A stretch of DNA of 64,000 nt from Oxalobacteraceae bacterium (GTDB lineage Bacteria > Pseudomonadota > Gammaproteobacteria > Burkholderiales > Burkholderiaceae_D): the NCBI GenBank assembly GCA_013284265.1, contig JABTBR010000009.1, forward strand, positions 1 to 64,000. Direction: 5' to 3'. The position numbers were made by a program, and so were the translations under genes. Shown piece after piece: positions 17,981 through 26,772 of this stretch; position 1 is the first letter of the stretch, and the number at the start of each line of letters is the position of its first letter. The notes under the pieces were generated by a model. The model saw only the letters and a program-made list of their open reading frames with translations. It searched no databases and was not told the DNA's origin.

Positions 17981-18322
17981 TTACACCTGCATATTCATGA
18001 TCTCGTGATACGCCGACACCAGCTTGTTGCGCACCTGCACGGTCGCCTGGAAATTGATGCTGGCCTTTTGCATCGAAATCATCACATCCGACAAACTGAC
18101 CGAATCATCCCCCGACGAAAACGCCTTGCCCATCGCCTCGGCCTTGTTCTGGCTGGCGCTGACGGCGTCGAGCGAGTTCTTCAGCGCGTCGGCGAAATCG
18201 ACCTTGGCCACCGGGGCTTCCGTCTTGACCACCGGCGGCGTGGCCTGGGGCCGCGTCGCGTGTGCCTTCAACTGGGCGATCATCGCCTGGATCTGGCTGC
18301 TGTCTATGCCACCTGTTCTCAT
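17981..18322 (-). CDS. fliE: Flagellar hook-basal body protein FliE
   Basis: The 113-residue product links the MS ring to the rod. The C-terminal half is canonical: FADALKNSLDAVSASQNKAE, DSVSLSDVMISMQKASINFQ, and QVRNKLVSAYHEIMNMQV. I chose the ATG at 18322, preceded by GGAGTGGGCA, over an upstream in-frame start at 18364 that adds 14 non-conserved residues. It is divergent from fliF across 260 bp, which should contain both promoters. A TTGTTT-15-GATAAT pair at 18482-18508 is a weak candidate for fliF. Confidence 0.95.
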   Translation of the reverse strand: MRTGGIDSSQIQAMIAQLKAHATRPQATPPVVKTEAPVAKVDFADALKNSLDAVSASQNKAEAMGKAFSSGDDSVSLSDVMISMQKASINFQATVQVRNKLVSAYHEIMNMQV

Positions 18323-18582
18323 TGCCCACTCCTCTGTTGCTGATACGGAACAAATCCCCCGCACGGGCGCTGCACCGGCGTTACAATGGGCGCAGCTATG
18401 TATGCTCAGGTTGCCAGAATAACAAAAAGACAGGCTTTCACTCGGGTGAGCAAGACCGGAAACGAGGCTCTATTTCAGCGATTGTTTTACCCCGTGCTCA
18501 TCGATAATGTGTTCCATGGCCCCTTCCCTCGCCCGGAAGGGCAGGCAATCCATTCATACACCACGCATCCGGACAATCCACC

Positions 18583-20352
18583 ATGGCAGTAGCGGAAGAA
18601 ATCGAGACCGAACCGGCAGTGCAGGCGGCCCCAGCTGTCCCGCCGAATGCCGAGATCGCTGAACCTGAAGAGCCCTTGCCCTTCATCCAGACGCCGATGG
18701 GCAAGAACTTCCTGCGTGGCGGCGCCATCGCCGGCGTGCTGGCCATCGGCCTGGCGCTGTGGCTGTGGAACAAGCCGCCCGAGTACGGCGTGCTGTTCTC
18801 CAATTTCACCGACCGCGACGGCGGCGCCATCACGGCCGAGCTCGACAAGCTCAACATCAAGCACAAATTCTCCGACAGCGGCACCGCCATCCTGGTGCCG
18901 ACCGAGCAAGTCCACGATGTGCGCCTGAAACTGGCGGCCCAGGGCTTGCCCAAGGGCGGCAATGTCGGCTTCGAACTGATGGAAAACCAGAAACTGGGCG
19001 TGTCCCAGTTCCTCGAACAAGTCAATTACCAGCGCGCCCTCGAAGGCGAGCTGGCCCGTTCTATCCAGTCGCTTGCCGCCGTCGATACGGCGCGCGTCCA
19101 CCTGGCCCTGCCCAAACCGTCGGTATTCGTGCGCGACCAGCAGAAACCGACCGCCTCGGTATTGCTGAACCTGCATCCGAACCGCGTGCTGGACCCGCAG
19201 CAGACCAGCGCCATCATCCACCTGGTCGCCTCCAGCGTGCCGGAACTGCTGCCGGCCAATGTGACCGTGGTCGACCAGGCCGGCAATCTGATTTCCGACC
19301 TGAACAAGAACGGCAGCGCCGGCGCCAACGCCAAGAACCTGGACGAGACCCAGCTCAAGTACATCAAGGAAATGCAGCTGCAGGTGATCAAGCAGGTCGA
19401 ATCGATCATCATCCCTATCGTCGGTGAGAACAATGTGCGCGCCGAGGCGCGCGCCGACGTCGATTTTTCCCAGGTCGAACAGGCCGCCGAAACCTATAAG
19501 CCGAACTCGCCGCCGGCCGCCTCCTCGATCCGCAGCCAGCAGACCAGCGAAACCGGTGGCAATGGCAACACCAATCCTTCCGGCATTCCGGGCGCGCTGT
19601 CGAACCAGCCGCCGGGCACGGCCACGGCGCCGCTGACGGCCACCGCGCCGGGCTCGATCCCACCGGCGCCGGGCGTGCCGCCTGGCGCGACCGGCAACAC
19701 CGGCAGCACGCCCACCCACAAGGAATCGACCACCAATTTTGAAGTCGACAAGACCGTGCGCTACGAGCAGCGCGGCATGGGCGGCCTGCGCCGCCTGACG
19801 GTGGCCGTGGTGGTCAACTACCGCCGCATCATCGACAAGAACGGCAAGGTCACCATCAAGCCCTACACGCCGGAAGAAATGGCCAAGATCAACGACCTGG
19901 TCAAGCAGGCCATGGGCTTCAGCCAGGAGCGCGGCGATGCCGTGTCGGTGGCCAATTCGCCGTTCGACGGCGTCGACCGCCCCTATGAACCCACGCTGGA
20001 CTGGTGGCGCGATCCGGCCAATCTGCCGCTGGCCAAGGAACTGGCCAAGTTCCTGATCACCGCCCTGATACTGCTCTACGTCTTCCTGCGCATCGTGCGT
20101 CCGATGATGCGTCCGGTCTTCAAGAAAATCGACGACCTGAACGCACCGCCGCCTCCAGAGCCGGAACCGGAGCCAGAACCGGAACCGGAGCTGCCCGACC
20201 CCGAGCTGATCGCCGAGGAAGAGCTGCGCAAGATGGAAGAAAATACCGCGCGAACTTACCGCGACAACCTGGCGATGGCCAAGAAACTGGCCAACGACGA
20301 TCCGCGCATCGTCGCCAACGTCATCAAAGCATGGATAGGCGCAAATGACTGA
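18583..20352 (+). CDS. fliF: Flagellar MS-ring protein FliF
   Basis: The 589-residue protein forms the inner-membrane ring on which the flagellum is built. Transmembrane segments lie at about 46-63 and 487-507. Between them is the periplasmic region with ring-building motifs (EYGVLFSNFTDRDGGAI, GLPKGGNVGFELMENQKLG, FLEQVNYQRALEGELARSI, ARVHLALPKPSVFVRDQ). A flexible Pro/Gly/Thr-rich insert covers about 305-385. A PEPEPE-type linker precedes the C-terminal FliG-binding tail (DPRIVANVIKAWI). The stop overlaps the fliG start by 8 bp. Confidence 0.97.
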   Translation: MAVAEEIETEPAVQAAPAVPPNAEIAEPEEPLPFIQTPMGKNFLRGGAIAGVLAIGLALWLWNKPPEYGVLFSNFTDRDGGAITAELDKLNIKHKFSDSGTAILVPTEQVHDVRLKLAAQGLPKGGNVGFELMENQKLGVSQFLEQVNYQRALEGELARSIQSLAAVDTARVHLALPKPSVFVRDQQKPTASVLLNLHPNRVLDPQQTSAIIHLVASSVPELLPANVTVVDQAGNLISDLNKNGSAGANAKNLDETQLKYIKEMQLQVIKQVESIIIPIVGENNVRAEARADVDFSQVEQAAETYKPNSPPAASSIRSQQTSETGGNGNTNPSGIPGALSNQPPGTATAPLTATAPGSIPPAPGVPPGATGNTGSTPTHKESTTNFEVDKTVRYEQRGMGGLRRLTVAVVVNYRRIIDKNGKVTIKPYTPEEMAKINDLVKQAMGFSQERGDAVSVANSPFDGVDRPYEPTLDWWRDPANLPLAKELAKFLITALILLYVFLRIVRPMMRPVFKKIDDLNAPPPPEPEPEPEPEPELPDPELIAEEELRKMEENTARTYRDNLAMAKKLANDDPRIVANVIKAWIGAND

Positions 20353-21343
20353 GAACACTGGATTGCAAAAGGCCGCCATCTTGATGCTGGCCATGGGCGA
20401 AAGCGAGGCGGCCGAGGTCATGAAATACCTGGGACCGCGCGAAGTGCTCAAGCTGGGCGCCGCCATGGCGACCATGAAAAACGTGCCGCACGAACAGGTG
20501 GTCGGGACCCTGGACGACTTCCGCGACATGGTCGCGGCGGCCTCCACCGTGGGCCTCGATTCGGACGAATACATCCGCCAGGTGCTGACCAAGGCGCTGG
20601 GCGACGACAAGGCTTCGGTGCTGCTGTCGCGCATTCTCGGCGGCAAGGACGCTTCCGGCATCGAAAGCCTGAAATGGATGGATTCGCAATCCGTGGCCGA
20701 GCTGATCCGCAACGAACACCCGCAGATCATCGCCACCATCCTGGTCCACCTGGAACGCGACCAGGCTTGCGAAATCCTGGGCCACTTCACCGACCGCCTG
20801 CGCAACGACGTGGTGTTGCGCATCGCCACGCTGGACGGGGTGCAGCCGGCCGCGCTGCGCGAACTGAACGACGTGCTGACCAAGCTGCTGTCGGGCAATG
20901 AAAACATCAAGAAATCCTCGCTGGGCGGCGTGCGCGCGGCGGCCGAGATCCTGAACTTCATGAGCGGCGAGCAAGAGGGTTCGGTGATGGACAACATCAA
21001 GAACTACGACAACGATATGGCCCAGAAGATCATGGACGAAATGTTCGTGTTCGACAATGTGATCGATATCGACGACCGCGGCATCCAGCTGCTGCTGCGC
21101 GAAGTGCAGTCGGAAATGCTGATCATCGCGCTCAAGGGCGCCTCGCAGGAATTGCGCGACAAGATCTTCAAGAATATGTCGGCGCGCGCCAGCGAAATGA
21201 TGCGCGAGGATCTGGAATCGAAAGGCCCGGTGCGCCTGTCGGAAGTCGAAACGCAGCAGAAACAGATTTTGCAAATTGTGCGCCGCCTGGCCGATGAAGG
21301 CCAGATTGTTCTAGGCGGCAAAGGTGAGGATTCGTTTGTCTAA
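20345..21343 (+). CDS. fliG: Flagellar motor switch protein FliG
   Basis: The 332-residue C-ring protein couples the stator to rotation. The N-terminal FliF-binding domain (GLQKAAILMLAMGESEAAEV), the middle domain with the HPQIIATILVHLERDQA motif, and the C-terminal torque helix (DIDDRGIQLLLREVQSEML, LRDKIFKNMSARASEMMRED) are all present. The length is normal. It overlaps fliF by 8 bp and fliH by 20 bp, which indicates translational coupling. Confidence 0.97.
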   Translation: MTENTGLQKAAILMLAMGESEAAEVMKYLGPREVLKLGAAMATMKNVPHEQVVGTLDDFRDMVAAASTVGLDSDEYIRQVLTKALGDDKASVLLSRILGGKDASGIESLKWMDSQSVAELIRNEHPQIIATILVHLERDQACEILGHFTDRLRNDVVLRIATLDGVQPAALRELNDVLTKLLSGNENIKKSSLGGVRAAAEILNFMSGEQEGSVMDNIKNYDNDMAQKIMDEMFVFDNVIDIDDRGIQLLLREVQSEMLIIALKGASQELRDKIFKNMSARASEMMREDLESKGPVRLSEVETQQKQILQIVRRLADEGQIVLGGKGEDSFV

Positions 21344-22091
21344 TATTCCAAAAGAGCAGCAAACAGCCTATCAGCGCTGGGAAATGACTTCGTTCGGCGA
21401 CGAGCGGCCCAGTGCGGTCGCCGCACGCCTGGCGCAGGAAGCGGAACAGCAGCGCATCGCGCGCGCGCTGGAAGAACAGGAGCAAGCCGAGCAGCATGCC
21501 GAGGAAATGGCCCAGCTGGCCGACCTCGGCCCGCCCCCTCCCCCGCCGGCCGAATACCCCAGCGACGATGAACTGGCCGAGATCCGCGAGCAAGCCCGCC
21601 TGATCGGCTACGAGGAAGGCCATGCGGCCGGCCACGCCGACGCGATGGAGCTGGGCAAGACCGAGATCGATCAGGAACTGGCCCATGTGCGCGCACTGGC
21701 CGACAGCTTCAGCGCGGCCCTGCAGGGGGCCGACCAGCTGATCGCCAACGAGGTGCTGGACCTGGCGCTGCAACTGGCCAAGGGCATGCTCAAGACCGCG
21801 CTGCAGATCAAGCCCGAGCTGGTGCTGCCGGTGGTGCGCGAAGCGATTGAATACCTGCCGGTCTTGCAGCAGCCCGCCCTGCTGGTGCTGCATCCGGACG
21901 ACGCCCAGGTGGTGCGCGACGGCATCGGCGAGGAGCTCGACAAGGGCGGCTGGCGCGTCATCGAAGACGCCAGCGTCGGCCGCGGCGGCTGCAAGGTCGA
22001 TACCGCCAGCAACCAGATCGACGCCAGCGCCGGTTCGCGCTGGCAACGCCTCAGCCATGCGCTGGGCAAAGACGTCGATTGGCTGAGCTAG
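21324..22091 (+). CDS. fliH: Flagellar assembly protein FliH
   Basis: FliH binds and regulates the export ATPase FliI and tethers it to the C-ring. The product has an N-terminal charged coiled coil (about 28-85) with a short AxxxG-type stretch (GYEEGHAAGHADAMELGK). A C-terminal FliH/V-ATPase E-like domain follows (ALQLAKGMLKTALQIKPELV, GWRVIEDASVGRGGCKVDT). The start is non-ATG: GTG at 21324, as given (255 residues), or TTG at 21336, which has a better Shine-Dalgarno (GGTGAGGA) at normal spacing. Both lie inside fliG. Confidence 0.93.
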   Translation: MRIRLSNIPKEQQTAYQRWEMTSFGDERPSAVAARLAQEAEQQRIARALEEQEQAEQHAEEMAQLADLGPPPPPPAEYPSDDELAEIREQARLIGYEEGHAAGHADAMELGKTEIDQELAHVRALADSFSAALQGADQLIANEVLDLALQLAKGMLKTALQIKPELVLPVVREAIEYLPVLQQPALLVLHPDDAQVVRDGIGEELDKGGWRVIEDASVGRGGCKVDTASNQIDASAGSRWQRLSHALGKDVDWLS

Positions 22092-22094
22092 ATC

Positions 22095-23711
22095 ATGGAA
22101 GAGTACCTGGATCAAGCCGCTAGCATCCCTGAGGACGCCCCCGTGGACGCGGCCGCGCAGCCTGCCGCTGGTTCCGGTGACGAGGCCGGCGGCGCCAGCG
22201 GCGATCACAGCAATCATCAAGGAAGCGGCAACGAGCGCGGCAATGAGCGCCGCGGCGACGGCGGCGGCGTAGAACGTCCGCCGGCTGCCCCGGCGGCAGC
22301 GTCCGCCAGCGCCAGCACTGGCGCCAATCCCCACGCCAGCCGCTGGCAAGCCTATCTGTCCGATTGCAGCGCCCTGGTCGGCTTCGTCGAACCGATGCAA
22401 GTGTCGGGCCGGGTCACCCGCGTGGCCGGCCTGGTCATGGAAGCGGTCGGCCTGCGCCTGGCCGTCGGCGCGGCCTGCACCGTCCCCCTGCCCAGCGGCG
22501 GCAAGGTCGAGGCCGAAGTGGTTGGCTTCGAAGGCGACCGCCTGTTCCTGATGCCGCAAAGCGATGTCGAAGGCATCGTCCCCGGCACCCGCGTATTTCC
22601 CGTCGAACCCACCATCCCCCGCCCCGGCAGCGTGGCCCATCCGCGCCGCCGTCCCAGCGACCGGGCGCGCCACCTGCCGGTCGGTCCCGAACTGCTGGGC
22701 CGGGTGCTCGACGGCGCCGGCCGGCCGCTCGACAATCTGGGCCCGCTGCACGCCAGCGAAAGCGCCCCCATCAATGTACGCCCCGCCAACCCGCTGGGCC
22801 GCGCGCCCATCGTCGAAACCCTGGATGTGGGCGTGCGCTCGATCAATGCGATGCTGACCGTGGGCCGGGGCCAACGCATGGGCCTGTTCGCCGGTTCCGG
22901 CGTGGGCAAGAGCGTGCTGCTGGGCATGATGGCGCGCTATACCGAGGCCGACGTCATCGTCGTGGGCCTGATCGGCGAACGGGGCCGCGAGGTCAAGGAA
23001 TTCATCGAACAAATCCTGGGCGAGGAAGGCCTGGCCCGCTCCGTCGTCGTGGCGGCCCCGGCCGACACCCCGCCGCTGATGCGCCTGCAAGGCGCCGCCT
23101 ATGCGACGGCGATCGCCGAACACTTCCGCGACCAGGGCCAGAACGTGCTTTTGATCATGGATTCGCTGACCCGCTACGCCATGGCCCAGCGCGAAATCGC
23201 GCTGGCCATCGGCGAGCCGCCCGCCACCAAGGGCTATCCGCCCTCGGTGTTCGCCAAGCTGCCTATCCTGGTCGAGCGCGCCGGCAATGGCGAAATGGGC
23301 GGCGGTTCGATCACCGCCTTCTACACCGTGCTGACCGAGGGCGACGACCAGCAAGACCCGATCGCCGATTCGGCCCGCGCCATCCTGGACGGCCACATCG
23401 TGCTGAACCGCCGCCTGGCCGAGGCCGGCCATTATCCAGCCATCGATATCGAACAATCGATCAGCCGCGCGGCCCACTCGATCACCACGCCGGCGCACCA
23501 GCAGCAGGCCCGCAATCTGAAACAGCTGTACTCGCGCTATGAGCGCAGCCGCGACCTGATCAGCGTGGGCGCCTACGCGCCCGGCAGCGATCCGGTCTTG
23601 GATCAGGCTATCGCCTTGCACGAAAAGATAGAAAATTTCTTACAACAGCAGATCACCGAGCGGGTCGGCATGGGCGAGAGCTTGAGCCATTTATCCGCTC
23701 TATTCGACTGA
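22095..23711 (+). CDS. fliI: Flagellum-specific export ATPase FliI
   Basis: The 538-residue ATPase powers and organises type III export. The Walker A motif is GSGVGKS at 267-273. Walker B is in [18 protein letters not shown], and [10 protein letters not shown] and the C-terminal [20 protein letters not shown] are family hallmarks. Homologues are about 440-480 residues. Here about 78 extra N-terminal residues, rich in Gly, Ala, Asn and acidic residues (about 15-78), precede the conserved domain. The ATG sits 3 bp after the fliH stop, so the extension appears to be translated. Confidence 0.97.
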   Translation: MEEYLDQAASIPEDAPVDAAAQPAAGSGDEAGGASGDHSNHQGSGNERGNERRGDGGGVERPPAAPAAASASASTGANPHASRWQAYLSDCSALVGFVEPMQVSGRVTRVAGLVMEAVGLRLAVGAACTVPLPSGGKVEAEVVGFEGDRLFLMPQSDVEGIVPGTRVFPVEPTIPRPGSVAHPRRRPSDRARHLPVGPELLGRVLDGAGRPLDNLGPLHASESAPINVRPANPLGRAPIVETLDVGVRSINAMLTVGRGQRMGLFAGSGVGKSVLLGMMARYTEADVIVVGLIGERGREVKEFIEQILGEEGLARSVVVAAPADTPPLMRLQGAAYATAIAEHFRDQGQNVLLIMDSLTRYAMAQREIALAIGEPPATKGYPPSVFAKLPILVERAGNGEMGGGSITAFYTVLTEGDDQQDPIADSARAILDGHIVLNRRLAEAGHYPAIDIEQSISRAAHSITTPAHQQQARNLKQLYSRYERSRDLISVGAYAPGSDPVLDQAIALHEKIENFLQQQITERVGMGESLSHLSALFD

Positions 23712-23746
23712 TTGACGCTTCAGTTCGGCGCCTATAATGAATCATC

Positions 23747-24187
23747 ATGGCATCCCAATCTCAACTCAATACCCTGATTGACCTGGCCCGTCGCGAAACC
23801 GACGACGCCGCCAAACGGCTGGGTATTGCCCTGAAAGCGGTGGCGGACGCCGAAGAAAAGCACACCATGCTGGTGGGCTACCGCGACGAATACGCGCGGC
23901 GCTTCGAGGAAGCCCAGGCGGCCGGTATCACGCCAATGGCTTACCGCAATTTCCAGGCCTTTATGGGCAAGCTGGACAACGCCATCACCGGACAGCAGCA
24001 AGTCATCGTGCATGCGGAGCAGCGCAGCGCGCAGGAAAAAAAGGCTTGGCAGGATAGCGAACGCAAGCGCATGTCCTATACCACCCTGAGCGATCGGGCG
24101 GCAGTGGCGGCGCAGAAGGTCGAAGCCAAGCGCGACCAGAAGCAGATGGACGAACACGCGGCACGACAAGCCTATTACAAACGCTGA
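23747..24187 (+). CDS. fliJ: Flagellar export protein FliJ
   Basis: This 146-residue helical protein is the stalk of the export ATPase and an escort for chaperones. It is almost entirely coiled coil (LIDLARRETDDAAKRLGIAL, RRFEEAQAAGITPMAYRNFQ, KQMDEHAARQAYYKR), with the size and position expected between fliI and fliK. Confidence 0.93.
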   Translation: MASQSQLNTLIDLARRETDDAAKRLGIALKAVADAEEKHTMLVGYRDEYARRFEEAQAAGITPMAYRNFQAFMGKLDNAITGQQQVIVHAEQRSAQEKKAWQDSERKRMSYTTLSDRAAVAAQKVEAKRDQKQMDEHAARQAYYKR

Positions 24188-24246
24188 GCACTAGCCTCCC
24201 TCAGGGTCTCATTTACTCGGCGACAACCATTTTATACGGCGCAACC

Positions 24247-25806
24247 ATGCAAACTCCCAGCCTCCCCCTCCCGACCATCGGCCTGAACGCGGCTGTGGCT
24301 GCGCCCAAGGTCAACCAGAGCAACAGCGGCACGGACAACAATCAGTTCCAGCGCGCCCTGTCACGCGAAATCGACCAGCGCCAGAGCGACCGTAGCAGCG
24401 CCGCCAACCAGCAGGCCCGCCGCGCCAGCTCCGCGCCCACCAAGCCGGTCGCAGCGAAACCGGTGGCCGCCGACAAGCCGGCCGCGCCCGCCCCCAAACA
24501 AGTGCAATCGGACCAGGAAAATACCCAGCCGGGCGCCAAATCGCCGGAACCGGCCGATACCACCGCCGCACCCGTGCAACAGCAGCAAAGCGCCAGCGCC
24601 GACAGCGCACCGAACACCGATGCCGCCGCCGCTGCCGCCAGCGATGCCCAGGCCGCGATGGATGGACCGATGGCCGACATGCTGGCCCTGGTTGCCGCCT
24701 TCAATCTGCCGGCCGCGCCGGCACCGGTTGCCACAGCGGTGCTCGCCGCGCCAGCCGCCGCATTGCCGGTCGCCGCCGACGCATCGGCCGCCGCGCTGGC
24801 CGCCGCCGCCCTTGCACCGGCCGAGGTCGCCGTCGACCCGGCCCTGAACCAGGATGCCAGCGCCAGCACCGAAGGCAGCGAAGACTTCAAGGCGGTACTC
24901 GATCAGGCCGCGGCAGCCAAGGCCGCACCGGCACCCGCACCCGCCGCGGCGCCCGCCGAAGCCCTGCCCGTGGACATGGCGGCACTGACACGCGCCAGCA
25001 AACCGGCCGCGCCAGCCCAGAGCGAAGCGGCCCCCAAGCAGGACAGCGGTAGCGAGCTGGTCAACAGCATCGACACGCCGAAAGCCAGCCAGGGCAGCGA
25101 CAAGATAGAAACCGTGGCCACCAAGCCGGCCCCGGCCGAGAACGTCCCGCTGCAAGCGGCGCAAGGCCGCCAGCCAGCCGCCGAGACGGCGCCGCTGGCC
25201 CAGCTCAATGCGCGCGCCGGCACGACGCCGGAAGCCTTGCCGATGCAGAAAGAACTCGCCGCGCCTGCCACCGCGCCGGTGTCGGCCGCCGCCAGCGCAG
25301 CGCTCGACGTGGCCAAGGCTGCCTCGGCGGTGCCGACCGACAAGCTCGCCAGCCGGGTCGGCACGCCGGCCTGGGACCAGCAACTGGGGCAGAAGATCGT
25401 GTTCATGGCCGCCGGTGGTGAACAGACCGCGACCATGACCTTGAATCCGCCGGAGCTGGGACCGATGCAGGTGGTGCTGAGCATTTCCAACGATACGGCC
25501 ACGGCCGCCTTCAGCTCGGCCCAGCCGGAAGTACGCCAGGCGCTGGAAGCGGCCCTGCCCAAGCTGCGCGAAATGATGAGCGAGGCCGGCATTGAACTGG
25601 GCAACGCGACGGTGTCGGCCGGCATGTCGAATCCTGGCGATAACTTCAATCAGCAAGCCGGCGCCGCCCAGGATGGCGCGCGCAGCGGTGGCGGTGGACG
25701 CAATGCCGGCGGCGGTCTGGGCAATGGCAGCCGCGACGAGGCCGCACCGCGCAGCAGCATGCCGACCCGGCGTTTGCCGGCCGGCGCGGTCGATACCTTT
25801 GCCTGA
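24247..25806 (+). CDS. fliK: Flagellar hook-length control protein FliK
   Basis: The 519-residue secreted ruler sets hook length and triggers the substrate-specificity switch at FlhB. The first 370 residues are Ala/Pro/Gln/Asp-rich and disordered. The C-terminal Flg_hook domain (about 375-460) has the signature TMTLNPPELGPMQVVLSI and VRQALEAALPKLREMMSEAG. A Gly/Asn/Arg-rich tail follows. This is the canonical fliK by position and motif, in contrast to the FliK-like gene at 15316. Confidence 0.95.
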   Translation: MQTPSLPLPTIGLNAAVAAPKVNQSNSGTDNNQFQRALSREIDQRQSDRSSAANQQARRASSAPTKPVAAKPVAADKPAAPAPKQVQSDQENTQPGAKSPEPADTTAAPVQQQQSASADSAPNTDAAAAAASDAQAAMDGPMADMLALVAAFNLPAAPAPVATAVLAAPAAALPVAADASAAALAAAALAPAEVAVDPALNQDASASTEGSEDFKAVLDQAAAAKAAPAPAPAAAPAEALPVDMAALTRASKPAAPAQSEAAPKQDSGSELVNSIDTPKASQGSDKIETVATKPAPAENVPLQAAQGRQPAAETAPLAQLNARAGTTPEALPMQKELAAPATAPVSAAASAALDVAKAASAVPTDKLASRVGTPAWDQQLGQKIVFMAAGGEQTATMTLNPPELGPMQVVLSISNDTATAAFSSAQPEVRQALEAALPKLREMMSEAGIELGNATVSAGMSNPGDNFNQQAGAAQDGARSGGGGRNAGGGLGNGSRDEAAPRSSMPTRRLPAGAVDTFA

Positions 25807-25848
25807 GCCAGTAATTCGCACAATTCAGCGGGCCGCCGCATTCATTTC

Positions 25849-25924
25849 AACCCACGGCAAAGAGCTGGGGGCGACGGGGGCGCCGAGCCCCGCCGGGTCT
25901 GACCCCAGGGTTACGCAGTGGGTT
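25849..25924. repeat. Intergenic palindromic element, copy 7 (variant core)
   Basis: This reverse-orientation copy starts AACCCACGGCAAAGAGC, has a divergent GC-rich core (GGGGGCGACGGGGGCGCCGA), and ends GGGTCTGACCCCAGGGTTAC with a mutated right arm (GCAGTGGGTT). Confidence 0.8.
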
Positions 25925-25985
25925 TTAAAAAAGCCGCCGGCTCGCCAGTCATTAATCAGCGTCAGTGGGCCGCCGCAATCATTTA

Positions 25986-26048
25986 CACCCACGGCGTAAA
26001 ACTGGGGTCTGACCCGGCGGGTCAGACCCCAGCTCTTTGCCGTGGGTT
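25986..26048. repeat. Intergenic palindromic element, copy 8 (short form)
   Basis: This forward-orientation short copy begins CACCCACGGCGTAA and contains GGGGTCTGACCC-GGC-GGGTCAGACCCC and GCCGTGGGTT. The sequence before copies 7 and 8 is similar (GGGCCGCCGCATTCATTT versus GGGCCGCCGCAATCATTT), so a tandem duplication of element plus flank is likely. Confidence 0.88.
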
Positions 26049-26235
26049 TTAATTGGGCCGCCGCCCGCCCCCAAATCCCCCTCCTGTCGCGCTCGCTACA
26101 CAAAAGTTGTCTGTTCCACTATGGAAACCCTGAGATACGCCCACTTCCCCCCTCTTTTCCTCGTATCCTCCTGCGCACATTTTGCCGATAATGACATAAT
26201 GAAGTCATGATCTACTTCCGCAGCTAAGGGCCATC
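26049..26235. other. Non-coding leader region of the fliL operon
   Basis: No gene is seen. With copies 7 and 8 it makes up the 429-bp fliK-fliL gap. It contains an ATGAC-8-GTCAT inverted repeat (26191-26208) overlapping a CATAAT that could be a weak -10. It also contains a GCCGATAA octamer (26184) without a matching -35. The promoter for fliLMNOPQR probably lies here, but I cannot place it. Confidence 0.5.
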
Positions 26236-26763
26236 TTGAAAGCGAATCCAAACATGAAAGCCGATCCGAAAGCAGATGCGGCTCCGGCAGCGGGTGGCAA
26301 GAAAAAACTCTTGATCATCATCATCGCCGCCGTGCTGGTCCTGGCCATCGCCGGTGGCGGTGCGGCCTGGTTCTTCTTGCACGGCAAATCGGATGACGCG
26401 GCCGAAACCCACGCCAAGCCCAAGCGCAAGGAAGCCAAGATCGGCCCGCCCGTGTTCGTCCCGGTCGAGCCCTTCACCGTCAATCTGCAGCCGGAAGAAG
26501 CGGGCGATCAATACCTGCAACTGGCGTTCACCTTGCAGGTGGCCGGCCTGGAAGAAGTCGAGAACGTGAAACTGAATATGCCCAAGGTACGCAGCCGCGT
26601 ACTGCTGCTGTTGTCGAGCAAACATGCATCGGAAATCAATACGCCGGAAGGCAAGCGCCAGCTGAGCACCGAGATCATCGCGCTGTGCAAGGAGCCGTTC
26701 GAAGAGCGCGGCTATCCCCAGGAAGTCACCGACGTCCTGTTCACCTCTTTTATCATTCAGTAA
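26236..26763 (+). CDS. fliL: Flagellar basal body-associated protein FliL
   Basis: FliL is a single-span inner-membrane protein that surrounds and supports the stator. A transmembrane helix lies at about 24-46 (LLIIIIAAVLVLAIAGGG), followed by the periplasmic domain (PVFVPVEPFTVNLQPE, YLQLAFTLQVAG, VRSRVLLLLSSKHASEI, GKRQLSTEII). I use the TTG at 26236, 5 bp after TAAGGG, giving 175 residues. An ATG at 26254 would shorten it by six residues and has no Shine-Dalgarno. Confidence 0.94.
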   Translation: MKANPNMKADPKADAAPAAGGKKKLLIIIIAAVLVLAIAGGGAAWFFLHGKSDDAAETHAKPKRKEAKIGPPVFVPVEPFTVNLQPEEAGDQYLQLAFTLQVAGLEEVENVKLNMPKVRSRVLLLLSSKHASEINTPEGKRQLSTEIIALCKEPFEERGYPQEVTDVLFTSFIIQ

Positions 26764-26772
26764 GCAGGTACC

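Noticed and set aside
26184-26191. GCCGATAA as a FliA promoter for the fliL operon
   Set aside because: The octamer is perfect, but the -35 position reads ATCC, and the octamer also occurs by chance elsewhere in the window. Not strong enough to call.
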